This document shows positions 23,608 through 33,233 of a stretch of 45,857 bases of DNA, piece by piece. The notes beneath the pieces were generated by a model. It had not been told where the DNA came from. It did no database searches and was given only the letters and a program-made list of their open reading frames with translations. Made by a program: the position numbers and the translations under genes. Source of the DNA: WRAI01 sp031549605 (GTDB lineage: Bacteria; Bacillota; Clostridia; Oscillospirales; UBA929). Where the stretch lies: NCBI GenBank assembly GCA_031549605.1, contig JAVBPM010000072.1:1-45857 (forward strand), given 5' to 3'. Position 1 is the stretch's first letter; every line of letters starts with the position of its first letter.

Positions 23608-24750
23608 CTAGAACACGCCGCTGTCGGTGCAGATGCGTTCCATGTCCTCGACGCGCGAGTCCCACGACGCGGCGCGGCCACAGGCGATGCGCTCCTCCGC
23701 CTTGCCGTCGTCCTTGAGCGCCTGCTCGCACGCGGCGACAAAGGCGTCTGGCGTGTCGGCGATGTGGATTAGCTCGGCGTACTGCATGACCTGATCGGGC
23801 TGTGGCGTCGACACGATGGGCTTACCGGTCGACAGGTACTCGTAAAACTTCAGCGGGCTGACGTTTTTCGACAGCGCGCTGTTTCGGAATAAATTAAGGC
23901 AGACGTCAAAGGCCTTGATGTAGCTGGGGATTTTGGTAAACGGCTTGAGCCCCAACAGGTGTACATTGGGCAGCGCCTGCAGCGCCGACACGTCGACACC
24001 GGCCAGCGGCTCACCAACACAGGCAAAGTGCCAGTCGGGCCGCACCTGCGCGGCGTGTACGATGTAGTCGGTGTTGATACAGGGCTGCAGCATGCCGACA
24101 AAGCCCAGCAGCGGGCGCGGCAGGTGGCCGATATCGGGCGGCGGCGCGGCGGTGTCGGACAGCGCCGCGTGGAAGCGGTCGAAGTCAACGCCGTTGGGCA
24201 TGAGGTGCAGCTCCTTGCACCACGGCTTGAGATGGTCGACCAGCCCCTTGGCGGTGGCAAACACCAAGTCGGCCTGTCGGCACAAATCGCGCTCCATGTC
24301 GTCGACCAGCTGCGCGTTAATCATGCCGGGATAGGCGTTGTGACGGTCAACGCAGTGGTAGACGACCGCGCTGTGCGGAATGTGCCGGATCAGGTCGCAG
24401 GCGGTGTGGCTATAAACCCACAGAATCGGCTTTTCAAAGCCGTGCTCCTTCATCTTCTTTTTCACAAAGCGCGCCAGCTTGCGCTGGTTGTGCTTGTTCA
24501 CGGCACGGCTTTTGTTAAAGAAGGGCATGACCGGTGGCATGGCGTAGTTGGTCAGCCCCGGCTTGATTTCGGTGCTTTCTTTATAGGCTTTGAGCCGTGG
24601 GCGCGCGGCGGGGTCCTTGAGCGGCGCGATGCGCGTCACGGGCGGGTCGAAGTAGAGAATTTCAGCGTCGTGCAGGCGTGACATGACGTGCTGCTTGCTG
24701 GTGGGGAAGGGAAAATAGTTGGATGTCGAGATGCACACAATTTGCCGCAT
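23608..24750 (-). CDS. Glycosyltransferase, GT4-like
   Basis: 380 residues, no signal peptide or membrane helix, so a cytoplasmic or membrane-associated enzyme transferring a sugar from a nucleotide donor. The N-terminal half begins with a beta strand (IVCISTSNYFPFPTSKQHVM). The donor side has LMPNGVDFDRFHAA (~190-203), GFVGMLQPCINTDYI, and the acidic motif region SPLKFYEYLSTGKPIVSTP, all typical of GT4/GT-B enzymes. It resembles teichuronic-acid type transferases, but acceptor and sugar are unknown. RBS GAGGAGG; monocistronic, divergent from leuA. Confidence 0.82.
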   Translation of the reverse strand: MRQIVCISTSNYFPFPTSKQHVMSRLHDAEILYFDPPVTRIAPLKDPAARPRLKAYKESTEIKPGLTNYAMPPVMPFFNKSRAVNKHNQRKLARFVKKKMKEHGFEKPILWVYSHTACDLIRHIPHSAVVYHCVDRHNAYPGMINAQLVDDMERDLCRQADLVFATAKGLVDHLKPWCKELHLMPNGVDFDRFHAALSDTAAPPPDIGHLPRPLLGFVGMLQPCINTDYIVHAAQVRPDWHFACVGEPLAGVDVSALQALPNVHLLGLKPFTKIPSYIKAFDVCLNLFRNSALSKNVSPLKFYEYLSTGKPIVSTPQPDQVMQYAELIHIADTPDAFVAACEQALKDDGKAEERIACGRAASWDSRVEDMERICTDSGVF

Positions 24751-24781
24751 GAGACAGCCTCCTCAATAATACTGACAAATC

Positions 24782-24810
24782 ATTGTAGCACAGCGCCGCG
24801 CACTTGACAA
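24782..24810 (-). promoter_or_regulatory. Glycosyltransferase promoter
   Basis: Minus strand: TTGTCA (24805-24810), 17 bp, TACAAT (24782-24787). Its -35 box overlaps the -35 of leuA on the other strand. Confidence 0.65.
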
Positions 24811-24833
24811 TACAAGTCAAAATGCTTTATGAT
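24804..24833 (+). promoter_or_regulatory. leuA promoter
   Basis: TTGACA (24804-24809), 18 bp, TATGAT (24828-24833), leaving a leader of about 30 bases, too short for a T-box or leader-peptide attenuator. Confidence 0.7.
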
Positions 24834-24866
24834 GAATCATTCTGAACAACGACGGGAGGGTTGGAC

Positions 24867-26366
24867 ATGCGGGTACACATTTACGACACCACGCTGCGCG
24901 ACGGCGAGCAGGCGCCCGGCTTTTCGATGAACAGCGATGAGAAGCTGGAGTTGGCGCTGCAGCTGCAGCGGTTGGGCGTCGATACCATCGAGGCCGGCTT
25001 TGCCGCCAGCTCGCCCGAGGACGCCGCATCGGTGGCGGCCATTGCCCGTGCTGTGCGCGGCTGCGGCGTTGCGTCGCTGGCGCGCGCTGTCGAAAAGGAC
25101 ATCGACGCCGCGTGGCAGGCCGTCAAAGCCGCCGAAGCGCCGCGTATCCATGTTTTTTTGGCCACCTCGCCGCTGCACATGGAGTATAAGCTTAAAATGT
25201 CGCCGTCACAGGTGCTCGACACCGTGACGCGCGCCGTCGCGTATGCCGCCAAGCTGTGCGGCGACGTGCAGTTCTCGGCCGAGGACGCCACACGCAGCGA
25301 CCGCGACTTTTTGAGCAAAGTGTTTGCCGCCGCGCAGGCGGCGGGCGCACGCACGCTCAACATCCCCGACACCGTCGGCTACGCCACGCCCGAGGAGATG
25401 ACGGCACTGGTGCGCTTTATCGGCGACCGGCTGCCCGACCGAGAGGGGGTGACGCTGGCCGTTCACTGTCACAACGACCTCGGAATGGCCACGGCCAATA
25501 CGCTGGCCGGCCTCGCCGCCGGTGCGCGTCAGGCCGAATGCACGCTGTGCGGCATCGGTGAGCGCGCGGGCAACGCGGCGCTGGAGGAGATTGTCATGGC
25601 GCTGGCCACCCGGCGCGACAGCCTCAACGCCCAAACCAACATTGACACGCGCCAAATCTACCGCAGCACGCGGCTGCTGGCGGCGTCGACCGGCCATGTG
25701 CCGGCGGCCAACAAGCCGATTGTCGGCGCAAACGCCTTTTTGCACGAGGCCGGCATCCACCAGCACGGCGTGATGGCGCATCGCGGCACCTATGAGATTA
25801 TGGACCCCGCCGACCTCGGCGTGCCGCAGCAGCAGATGGTGCTGGGCAAGCACAGCGGCCGACACGCGCTGGCCGAACGGCTGGAGCAGCTGGGCTACAA
25901 GCTGCCGACCGACACGCTCGACACCGTGTTTGCCGCCTTTAAGCGGCTGGCCGACAAGAAAAAAAGCATCTCCGACCGTGACCTCGAGGCGCTGGTGTCG
26001 CAAAGCGAGCACGCGCGGCAGGGCCGTTATGCGCTGGAGCATTTTGTTGTTAACTCGGGCAGCAGCATCGACGGCATGGCCGTCATCCAGCTGCGCGACG
26101 GCGACCAGCTCATCAAACGGGTGGCCATGGGCGACGGCCCGATTGACGCCGCCTTTCAGGCCATCAACGCCATCGTCGGCGTTGACTACACGCTAGAATC
26201 CTACGCGCTCAACGCCTTGACCGGCGACAGCGACGCGCAGGGCGAGGCCGTGGTGCGGCTGCGGCACAACGACCGTGTCGTCACTGGGCGCGGCGTGTCG
26301 ACCGACGTCATGGCCGCCACGCTCAACGCCTATCTACAGGCGGTCAACCGCCTGCAACAAGTATAG
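24867..26366 (+). CDS. leuA: 2-isopropylmalate synthase
   Basis: 499 residues. First committed step of leucine synthesis: acetyl-CoA plus 2-oxoisovalerate. HMGL-like TIM barrel starting YDTTLRDGEQAPGFSM (5-20), catalytic metal motif HCHNDLGMATANTLAG (~200-215), and GIGERAGNAALEEIVMAL. The C-terminal ~110 residues are the LeuA allosteric domain (GDGPIDAAFQAINAIVG), so leucine feedback is likely. The ATG at 24867 sits six bases after GGAGGG; a TTG two codons earlier is less likely. leuBCD are not in the window. Confidence 0.93.
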   Translation: MRVHIYDTTLRDGEQAPGFSMNSDEKLELALQLQRLGVDTIEAGFAASSPEDAASVAAIARAVRGCGVASLARAVEKDIDAAWQAVKAAEAPRIHVFLATSPLHMEYKLKMSPSQVLDTVTRAVAYAAKLCGDVQFSAEDATRSDRDFLSKVFAAAQAAGARTLNIPDTVGYATPEEMTALVRFIGDRLPDREGVTLAVHCHNDLGMATANTLAGLAAGARQAECTLCGIGERAGNAALEEIVMALATRRDSLNAQTNIDTRQIYRSTRLLAASTGHVPAANKPIVGANAFLHEAGIHQHGVMAHRGTYEIMDPADLGVPQQQMVLGKHSGRHALAERLEQLGYKLPTDTLDTVFAAFKRLADKKKSISDRDLEALVSQSEHARQGRYALEHFVVNSGSSIDGMAVIQLRDGDQLIKRVAMGDGPIDAAFQAINAIVGVDYTLESYALNALTGDSDAQGEAVVRLRHNDRVVTGRGVSTDVMAATLNAYLQAVNRLQQV

Positions 26367-26380
26367 AAAGGGTGCATTGT

Positions 26381-27751
<1,371 letters not shown>

Positions 27752-27774
27752 GCAAAGCGACAATAGAATAAGTC

Positions 27775-27803
27775 AACGCCCGCGGCAGCTGCTGCGGGCG
27801 TTA
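27775..27803 (+). terminator. Terminator hairpin, left copy at repeat element B
   Basis: AACGCCCGC...GCGGGCGTT stem-loop 23 bp after the asnS stop; direct copy (two mismatches in 29) at 28057-28085. Confidence 0.75.
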
Positions 27804-28056
27804 CAGCGTGCCAAAAAACTTGTTTTTGGTGCGCTGACAGACTGACAAAGAAGTGCGCAGGCAAAGAAACGCTGTCCGTCGGCGTACGGCGGTACGCCAG
27901 GACAGCGTTTCTGCAGCGAGTAAAACCATTGTGGCGCGGCGTCCTTGTCGATGCGCCGCAAATCATTAGTCGAGAATCAAAATGTAGTCGTACGTCGCCG
28001 TTTACTCTCTTTTCTGAAGTCGTAGGTTTTACGGTGCGCGCTTTTTTGACAGTCTG
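27804..28056 (+). mobile_element. Terminator-associated repeat element, copy B
   Basis: 253 bp, same family as copies A and C, plus orientation. It begins CAGCGTGCCAAAAAAC and ends with the complement of CAGACTGTCAAAAAAGCGC. Inside: the end hairpin (27804-27836), a perfect 12 bp stem GAAACGCTGTCC/GGACAGCGTTTC with a nested GGCGTAC/GTACGCC stem (27866-27912), and a third stem around 27929-27961. It lies between convergent asnS and the sigma-linked gene at 28088. No transposase gene. Flanked by 29 bp copies of the local terminator. Confidence 0.82.
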
Positions 28057-28085
28057 AACGCCCGCGGCAGTTGCCGCGGGCGTTA
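28057..28085 (-). terminator. Terminator hairpin, right copy at repeat element B
   Basis: Second copy of the 27775-27803 stem-loop; it lies just beyond the stop of the minus-strand gene starting at 29443. Confidence 0.75.
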
Positions 28086-28087
28086 TG

Positions 28088-29443
28088 CTAGGCAAAGGTT
28101 TCTGTGCTTTCATCGTAGGTCTTGTCGGACGGCACCAGTGTGGTGCCGTCAAGCCGATAGCAGTGCTGCGTTTGGCTCCCGTCAGGCGCAGAGCCGAATT
28201 CAATGAGATAATACTGGCCGTCCTCAGCCGCGGTGAGCGTGCCTCGATTCTGTGTGGCCGTCTCCCGCAACGGCGTGATGGTGCCGTTTTTGTATAGATA
28301 GACGAAAGACTCATACGTAATCGTCTCGTCTGACGGAAACTGCTGATTGGCATACAACACCGCAATGTAGCCCTCATAGTTGGGCAAATAGTGCAGTCGG
28401 ACAGCAGAAACGGGCGTCGTGCCGGGATAGGTGTGTGTCTTGAAATACGCGGAAAAGAGATAGGGCATTTCCTCCCACAGCTGGGCGGGGTCCTTTGTCT
28501 CCTCCGGCGGGAGAGGGGAAATGCCGCCTGTGCCATATGTGGGTGGGAAGGTGGCGCCGCCGGGAAAGCGGCGGAAGACGTCTTGATTCAGCGTCATCGG
28601 GTCGCGCGTGGGCACAAAGCGTTCCCCTTGTCCCCATGCCAGTATACAGGCGGGCAGCTCGCCGTCACCGATGAGGTTGATGGTCTCATAGGCGAGCAAA
28701 TCAGCAATGGTGTCCTCGCCGTAGCGGTTGGGCACAATGGTCAGCGCGCTTCTGTCAAGACGATATTTGTCATAAAAGGCGTTGATTTCCGGGTTGAATT
28801 GGGCCGTCGGTTCGTACTCCTTGTCAAATGCGGGGTCGTAGACGCGGCCATAGGTGGGGTCGGGGGTCGGATCGTAAATTGACGCGTAAATTAGATACAG
28901 CCCGCACAGCGCGTACATCTTACCGGCGGTTGTGCCGGTCTGCTCCAGCGTTTCAAAGTACTCGCGCGCATTGGGTAGGGCGTACAGGCGAGCAAAGGCG
29001 TTGACCGTCTCGGGCGCGTCGGGTTGCGCGTCGCTGGCGCGATAGGTAAACTCAGTCGCCGTTAGAAGCGTCTGGAAGTCGGCGTTGTGCTCGTCAAAGA
29101 CGGCAGGTGCGGCGACTGTGGGCGTGGGTGTTGGTGTGGCCGTGGGTGTCTGTATTGGCGTAGAGGAGACGGGTGGCAGGGTCGACGTCTGTGGCGGCGT
29201 TAGCACGATATGGCTGGGGGCGTTGCCTTGACGACTGAGGAGCGTAATGGCCAGCGCGGCAACGACCATACAGGTGGCGACAGCGACCAGCTGCAGCGCT
29301 GGGCGTCGCTTGGGTTGCGGCAACGCGTGAGAGAACACCACCGGTTTTTCGGGCTGGCAAGACGTCAGCACCGCGTCAACATCGGGCGCGGCGGTGTCGC
29401 GCAATTGTTTGGCCAGCATGCGCTTTACGTTACGGTTGGTCAT
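28088..29443 (-). CDS. Membrane-anchored protein paired with ECF sigma factor (putative anti-sigma/sensor)
   Basis: 451 residues. Cytoplasmic N-terminus (~48 residues), one membrane helix (LVAVATCMVVAALAITLL), a Pro/Thr-rich linker (TPTATPTPTPTV) and a ~350-residue extracytoplasmic domain. The latter shares blocks such as FTYRASDAQPDAPETVNAFA and EQTGTTAGKMYALCGLY with the neighbouring paralogue at 30070-31347. Start ATG has AGGAGG upstream and follows the sigma gene by two bases, the usual anti-sigma position. No HxxxCxxC zinc motif of classical anti-sigma domains is visible, so the regulatory role is inferred from gene order. Confidence 0.62.
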   Translation of the reverse strand: MTNRNVKRMLAKQLRDTAAPDVDAVLTSCQPEKPVVFSHALPQPKRRPALQLVAVATCMVVAALAITLLSRQGNAPSHIVLTPPQTSTLPPVSSTPIQTPTATPTPTPTVAAPAVFDEHNADFQTLLTATEFTYRASDAQPDAPETVNAFARLYALPNAREYFETLEQTGTTAGKMYALCGLYLIYASIYDPTPDPTYGRVYDPAFDKEYEPTAQFNPEINAFYDKYRLDRSALTIVPNRYGEDTIADLLAYETINLIGDGELPACILAWGQGERFVPTRDPMTLNQDVFRRFPGGATFPPTYGTGGISPLPPEETKDPAQLWEEMPYLFSAYFKTHTYPGTTPVSAVRLHYLPNYEGYIAVLYANQQFPSDETITYESFVYLYKNGTITPLRETATQNRGTLTAAEDGQYYLIEFGSAPDGSQTQHCYRLDGTTLVPSDKTYDESTETFA

Positions 29444-29445
29444 AG

Positions 29446-29958
29446 CTAGACCTCCTCTAATTGTGCGCGCAGCTTGGCCAGCGCGCGGCGGTTTTTGGAC
29501 AGTACGGTGGACAGGGGCAGCTGCAACAGCGCCGCGATTTCGCGGTTCTTTACGCCGCCTATGCAAGTCAGCAGCACGATTTGGCGCTCCTGCTCGTTGA
29601 GTGTTGTCAGCGCGGTTGCCAACAGCTGCCGGTCGCCGACCCATTGCTGTAAATCGGGCGCGGCGTCAGCCAGCTGCTCGTCGAGCGGTTCGTCACTGCG
29701 GCGCTGCCATGCCGTCAGGCAGAGATTTTTGGTGATGGTCAGCAGCCACGCCATTGGCTTGCCCTGCGGTGTGTAGCGCGCGCCGTACAGCTTGAGGTAG
29801 GTCTTTTGCGTGACGTCCCGCGCATCCTCAACGTGTCGCAGCAGCGACAGCGCATAGCTGTGGACGGCAAGCTGCGTGTGGGTGTACAGCTGCGACATAG
29901 CCTCGCGGTCGCCCTGACAGGCGTGCTGCAGCCACGCCTCCAGTTGTCGGTTTTGCAT
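29446..29958 (-). CDS. ECF RNA polymerase sigma factor
   Basis: 170 residues. Region 2 runs from CQGDREAMSQLYTHTQLAVH to DARDVTQKTYLKLYGARYTP; region 4 is LTTLNEQERQIVLLTCIGGV plus the HTH REIAALLQLPLSTVLSKNRR. The start at 29958 follows AGGGGG by eight bases and aligns with the paralogue at 31862. Upstream in-frame GTG/ATG codons at 29967 and 29964 are too close to the ribosome site. Cotranscribed with the membrane protein gene after it. Signal and regulon unknown. Confidence 0.9.
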   Translation of the reverse strand: MQNRQLEAWLQHACQGDREAMSQLYTHTQLAVHSYALSLLRHVEDARDVTQKTYLKLYGARYTPQGKPMAWLLTITKNLCLTAWQRRSDEPLDEQLADAAPDLQQWVGDRQLLATALTTLNEQERQIVLLTCIGGVKNREIAALLQLPLSTVLSKNRRALAKLRAQLEEV

Positions 29959-30030
29959 CGTCATCACCCCCTGACACTAGAATAACCACCGTAGAACACA
30001 AATTATTGCATAGGGCGCCCTAAAAAGTAA

Positions 30031-30054
30031 AGCCGGCAGCGATTGCTGCCGGCT
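30031..30054 (-). terminator. Terminator of the second sigma cassette
   Basis: AGCCGGCAGC/GCTGCCGGCT (10 bp stem, loop GATT) followed on the minus strand by a T-rich run, 16 bp beyond the stop of the gene at 30070. Confidence 0.8.
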
Positions 30055-30069
30055 TGGCGCGATTGGTGG

Positions 30070-31347
30070 CTAATCAAACGTTTTGTCGGTCGGCGTCAGC
30101 GTCTGGCCGTCGAAAGTGTAGTAGTTGAGCGTGACACTGCCGTCGGCGTTGCGGGTGCGGTCGTAGACAAACAGCGTGCCGTCTTTGTCAGTGCCGGTAT
30201 TGAAGCGCACCTTGCGCGAGGCGTCGACCATCAGCGGCGTGATGGTGCCGTCGCGGTAGAGGTAGACAAAGCTCTCGTCATACGCATTGGCGTCACCGAC
30301 CTCAAGAATGGCGATGTAGGCGTTTAGCTCGGGCAGAATCGCCATGCTGACACTGTCAATGAGCTTGCTGCCGGGGTACTTGTTGGTTCTGAAGTAATCG
30401 GAGAAGACAGAGGGCATATCCTCCCACAGGTCGTTGAGCATCGCTCGTTGAGCATCGTCGAGTTCCATCTGGCTGCCGTCGGCATTTTGAGGATATGCCA
30501 CGCTGCCGCTCGGGTCCCGCACGAAAACCTCGTGGTTTAGTTTGAACGGGTCGCGTTTGGGGGTGAAGGCTTGGCCGCGACCAAAGGACAGGATGCACTG
30601 CGACAGCTCGCCGTCGTGGAAGGAGATGGCCTCGTAGTTGAGCACGTCGGCAATGCTGTCCTCGCCGTAGCGGTTGGGCGAAATGGTCAACGGCGCTTGG
30701 TTGTCTTTGTACAGGTCGAGGTAGACGATCAGCTCGGGGTTGCACTCCGGACTGGGCACGTAGCTGACCTTCAGGATGGGATCATAGACCTCGGCGAGGT
30801 CGGGGTGCAGCGCCGCGTCGTAGGTCGGCGCAATGCACTTATACAGCCCGCACAGCGCGTACATCTTACCGGCGGTCGTGCCGGTTTGTTCCAGTTGCTC
30901 AAAGTACTCACGCGCGTTGGGCAGGTCGTACAGACGGGCAAAGGCTTTGACCGTCTCGGGCGCGTCGGGCTGTGCGTCGCTGGCGCGGTAGGTAAAGACA
31001 GTCGCGTTTTTCAGTGTCTGGAAGTCGGCGTTGTTCTCGTCAAAGACCACGGGTGTCGGTACGACGGTTGGCGCAGTCGATACCTGAGCCGACGGCTGTG
31101 ACAGCGGGCGCACGGTGCTGCCGTTATCGTTGAGTCCGGCGACAATGACGACAGCCAGCGCGGCAACGGCCAGACAGGCGGCGCCGACGGCCAGCTGCAG
31201 CCACAACCGCTTCTTTGGTGCGGCAACGGGGTCCGACGTCATGGCGGTGATGGGCGACGGGCAGTAGCCCATCGATGGGTTGGTGGCGTCCGGCGCTTCA
31301 CGCTCTACAGCGTCGGCCAGTGCCTTTGTAATCTCTTTTTTCGTCAC
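30070..31347 (-). CDS. Membrane-anchored protein paired with second ECF sigma factor
   Basis: 425 residues, paralogue of the 28088-29443 product. N-terminal cytoplasmic ~47 residues, membrane helix LQLAVGAACLAVAALAVVIV, short linker, then the same extracytoplasmic domain (FTYRASDAQPDAPETVKAFA, TGTTAGKMYALCGLY, and PNRYGEDSIADVLNYEAISF in both). The C-terminal part with FVYLYRDGTITPL is also shared. GTG start overlaps the sigma stop (GTGA), so translation is coupled. The N-terminal segment differs strongly from the paralogue, as expected if it binds a different sigma factor. No zinc motif seen. Confidence 0.62.
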   Translation of the reverse strand: MTKKEITKALADAVEREAPDATNPSMGYCPSPITAMTSDPVAAPKKRLWLQLAVGAACLAVAALAVVIVAGLNDNGSTVRPLSQPSAQVSTAPTVVPTPVVFDENNADFQTLKNATVFTYRASDAQPDAPETVKAFARLYDLPNAREYFEQLEQTGTTAGKMYALCGLYKCIAPTYDAALHPDLAEVYDPILKVSYVPSPECNPELIVYLDLYKDNQAPLTISPNRYGEDSIADVLNYEAISFHDGELSQCILSFGRGQAFTPKRDPFKLNHEVFVRDPSGSVAYPQNADGSQMELDDAQRAMLNDLWEDMPSVFSDYFRTNKYPGSKLIDSVSMAILPELNAYIAILEVGDANAYDESFVYLYRDGTITPLMVDASRKVRFNTGTDKDGTLFVYDRTRNADGSVTLNYYTFDGQTLTPTDKTFD

Positions 31348-31862
31348 AGTGATTCCTCCTTTAATAGCTGCTGCAGCTTCTTCAGGGCGCGGCGGCGTTT
31401 GGACAGTACGGTCGAGAGTCCCAAATCCAGCAGCACGGCAATCTCGCGCAGCTTGACGCCGCCCAGCGACGACAGCAGCACGATTTGCCGCTCCTGCTGG
31501 CTCAGTGCCGTCAGCGCCGTGTGGAGCACCATGCGGTCGACCGTCAGCGACTCGGGCGGCGGCGTTTCGGCGGCAAGCGACTCGTCCAGCTCGACCGGTT
31601 GCGACTTGCGCAGCTGCATCAGCGCCAGATTTTTGGTGATGGTCAGCAGCCAGGCCATCGGCGTGCCCTGCGGCGTGTAGCGTGCGCCGAGAATGCTGAG
31701 ATAGGTTTCCTGCGTGACGTCCTGCGCGTCCTGACTGCGCGCCAGCAGCGACAGCGCGTAGCCGTAGACGTTGATGCGCGTATGCGCGTACAGCTGTGCC
31801 AGCGCCTCGCGGTCGCCGTCGCAGGCCGCCGTCAGCCAGTGCTCCAGTTGCCTGTGTTGCAT
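31344..31862 (-). CDS. ECF RNA polymerase sigma factor (second)
   Basis: 172 residues, close paralogue of the sigma factor at 29446-29958 (both begin MQ-RQLE-W and share ARYTPQGTPMAWLLTITKNL in region 2). Region 4: LTALSQQERQIVLLSSLGGV then KLREIAVLLDLGLSTVLSKR. RBS AAAGGG seven bases before the ATG. It heads the second of two tandem sigma/membrane-protein pairs. Confidence 0.9.
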   Translation of the reverse strand: MQHRQLEHWLTAACDGDREALAQLYAHTRINVYGYALSLLARSQDAQDVTQETYLSILGARYTPQGTPMAWLLTITKNLALMQLRKSQPVELDESLAAETPPPESLTVDRMVLHTALTALSQQERQIVLLSSLGGVKLREIAVLLDLGLSTVLSKRRRALKKLQQLLKEESL

Positions 31863-31916
31863 ATCCTCACCCTTTCATCCTAGTAATGCGCCGGAGGTGG
31901 GTTTTATTGCCTGTGG

Positions 31917-31949
31917 CGAAAAAATAAAGCAGGCATCAGCCTGCTTTAT
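31917..31949 (-). terminator. Terminator of the kor operon
   Basis: ATAAAGCAGGC/GCCTGCTTTAT (loop ATCA) and a run of T on the minus strand; 14 bp beyond the korC stop. Confidence 0.85.
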
Positions 31950-31962
31950 CCAAGAGTTTCTA

Positions 31963-32487
31963 TTACTGCCCGGCGCCCAGCGCCAGCGCTTGGAGGTTGA
32001 TTGCCAGCATATCGGCCTTGCGCTCGGGAATGCACTTTTTCAGCGCCTGCTCGACCGTGGCGTCGTCGCACAGCTTGGTTTGGGCAATCAGCTTGCCCAT
32101 CAAAATCATGTTGGCCAGCCCTTTGAAGCCCTTTTCCTCGGCCAGCGCCGTGGCGGGCAGTGGCAGAAATGTGACGTCGTTGCGCGTGCAGCCGACCGTG
32201 ACCAGCGTCTCGTCGGCAATGATTACGCCGCCCTTGACGACCGCTTGCTCATATTTTTCCATCGATGGGTTGTTCATCACCAGCAGCACGTCGGGCGCGT
32301 CGACAATCGGCGAGCCGATGGGGCTGTCGCTGATAACCACGCTGCAGTTGGCGGTGCCGCCGCGCATTTCGGGGCCGTAGGAGGGCAACCAGCTGACCTG
32401 CTTGTCGGCAATCAGGCCGGTGTAGGCCAGAAACTTGCCCGCAAACAAAATGCCCTGTCCGCCAAAACCGGCAATCAGAATGTTCAT
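31963..32487 (-). CDS. korC: 2-oxoacid:ferredoxin oxidoreductase, gamma subunit
   Basis: 174 residues, pyruvate/ketoisovalerate oxidoreductase gamma domain: LIAGFGGQGILFAGKFLAYT (3-22), WLPSYGPEMRGGTANCSVVI (~34-53). The subunit completes CoA-dependent oxidation of a 2-oxoacid to acyl-CoA with reduction of ferredoxin. ATG at 32487 overlaps the korB stop (ATGA) and has AAGGAGG upstream. Last gene of the operon. Substrate (2-oxoglutarate or branched-chain oxoacid) cannot be settled from sequence. Confidence 0.9.
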   Translation of the reverse strand: MNILIAGFGGQGILFAGKFLAYTGLIADKQVSWLPSYGPEMRGGTANCSVVISDSPIGSPIVDAPDVLLVMNNPSMEKYEQAVVKGGVIIADETLVTVGCTRNDVTFLPLPATALAEEKGFKGLANMILMGKLIAQTKLCDDATVEQALKKCIPERKADMLAINLQALALGAGQ

Positions 32488-33230
32488 TGCGCCGCCTCCT
32501 TGTCCTTCTTGACGCCCAGCGTGTAGTAGGGCATCATGTTGTCCTTGAGCCATTCGAGCGACTTAACCGGGTCGAGGCCCCAGTTGGTCGGGCAGGTGCT
32601 CAGCACCTCAATCAGCGTAAAGCCCTTGCCCTCCTTTTGATAGGTAAAGGCCTTTTTGATGGCCGCCTTGGCTTTTTTGACGTTGGCGACGCTGTCAACG
32701 CTGACGCGCTCGAGATAGGCGGGGCCGTCGAGCGTCGACAGCAGCTCGACGACGCGGATGGGGTAGCCGGCCGTGGTCACGTCGCGGCCGTAGGGCGAGG
32801 TCTGCGTAATCTGATTGGGCAGCGACGTCGGCGCCATTTGACCGCCGGTCATGCCGTAGATGGCGTTGTTGATAAAAATGACGGTGATGTTTTCGCCGCG
32901 TGCGGCGGCATGAACGGTCTCGGCGGTGCCGATGGCGGCCAAATCGCCGTCGCCCTGATAGGTAAAGACGATGTTGTCCGGCTTGGCGCGCTTGATGCCG
33001 GTGGCAACGGCCGGTGCGCGGCCGTGCGGCGCCTGCACCATGTCGACGTTAAAGTAGTTATAGGCCGTAACGCTACAGCCGACAGGCGCAACGCCCACCG
33101 TGCGACCGGCCACGGCCAGCTCGTCAAGCGTTTCGGCCACCAGACGGTGCACAATGCCGTGCGTGCAGCCGGGGCAATAGGACAGCGTCGCGTCGGTTAG
33201 CGCCTGCGGTTTTTCAAAGACAACAGCCAT
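32484..33230 (-). CDS. korB: 2-oxoacid:ferredoxin oxidoreductase, beta subunit (TPP)
   Basis: 248 residues, thiamine-diphosphate subunit: CPGCTHGIVHRL (19-30), TPP/metal motif GDGDLAAIGTAE (~93-104) ending in the INNAIYGMTGGQ segment (~121-132). CSVTAYNYF and MVQAPHGRAPAVATGIKRA also match the KorB/VorA family. RBS GGAGGG. Three bases separate it from korA; its stop overlaps korC. Cytoplasmic. Confidence 0.92.
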   Translation of the reverse strand: MAVVFEKPQALTDATLSYCPGCTHGIVHRLVAETLDELAVAGRTVGVAPVGCSVTAYNYFNVDMVQAPHGRAPAVATGIKRAKPDNIVFTYQGDGDLAAIGTAETVHAAARGENITVIFINNAIYGMTGGQMAPTSLPNQITQTSPYGRDVTTAGYPIRVVELLSTLDGPAYLERVSVDSVANVKKAKAAIKKAFTYQKEGKGFTLIEVLSTCPTNWGLDPVKSLEWLKDNMMPYYTLGVKKDKEAAQ

Positions 33231-33233
33231 GTG

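Noticed and set aside
24834..24866. T-box or leader-peptide attenuator before leuA
   Set aside because: The leader is only ~30 bases, with no antiterminator structure or run of leucine codons.
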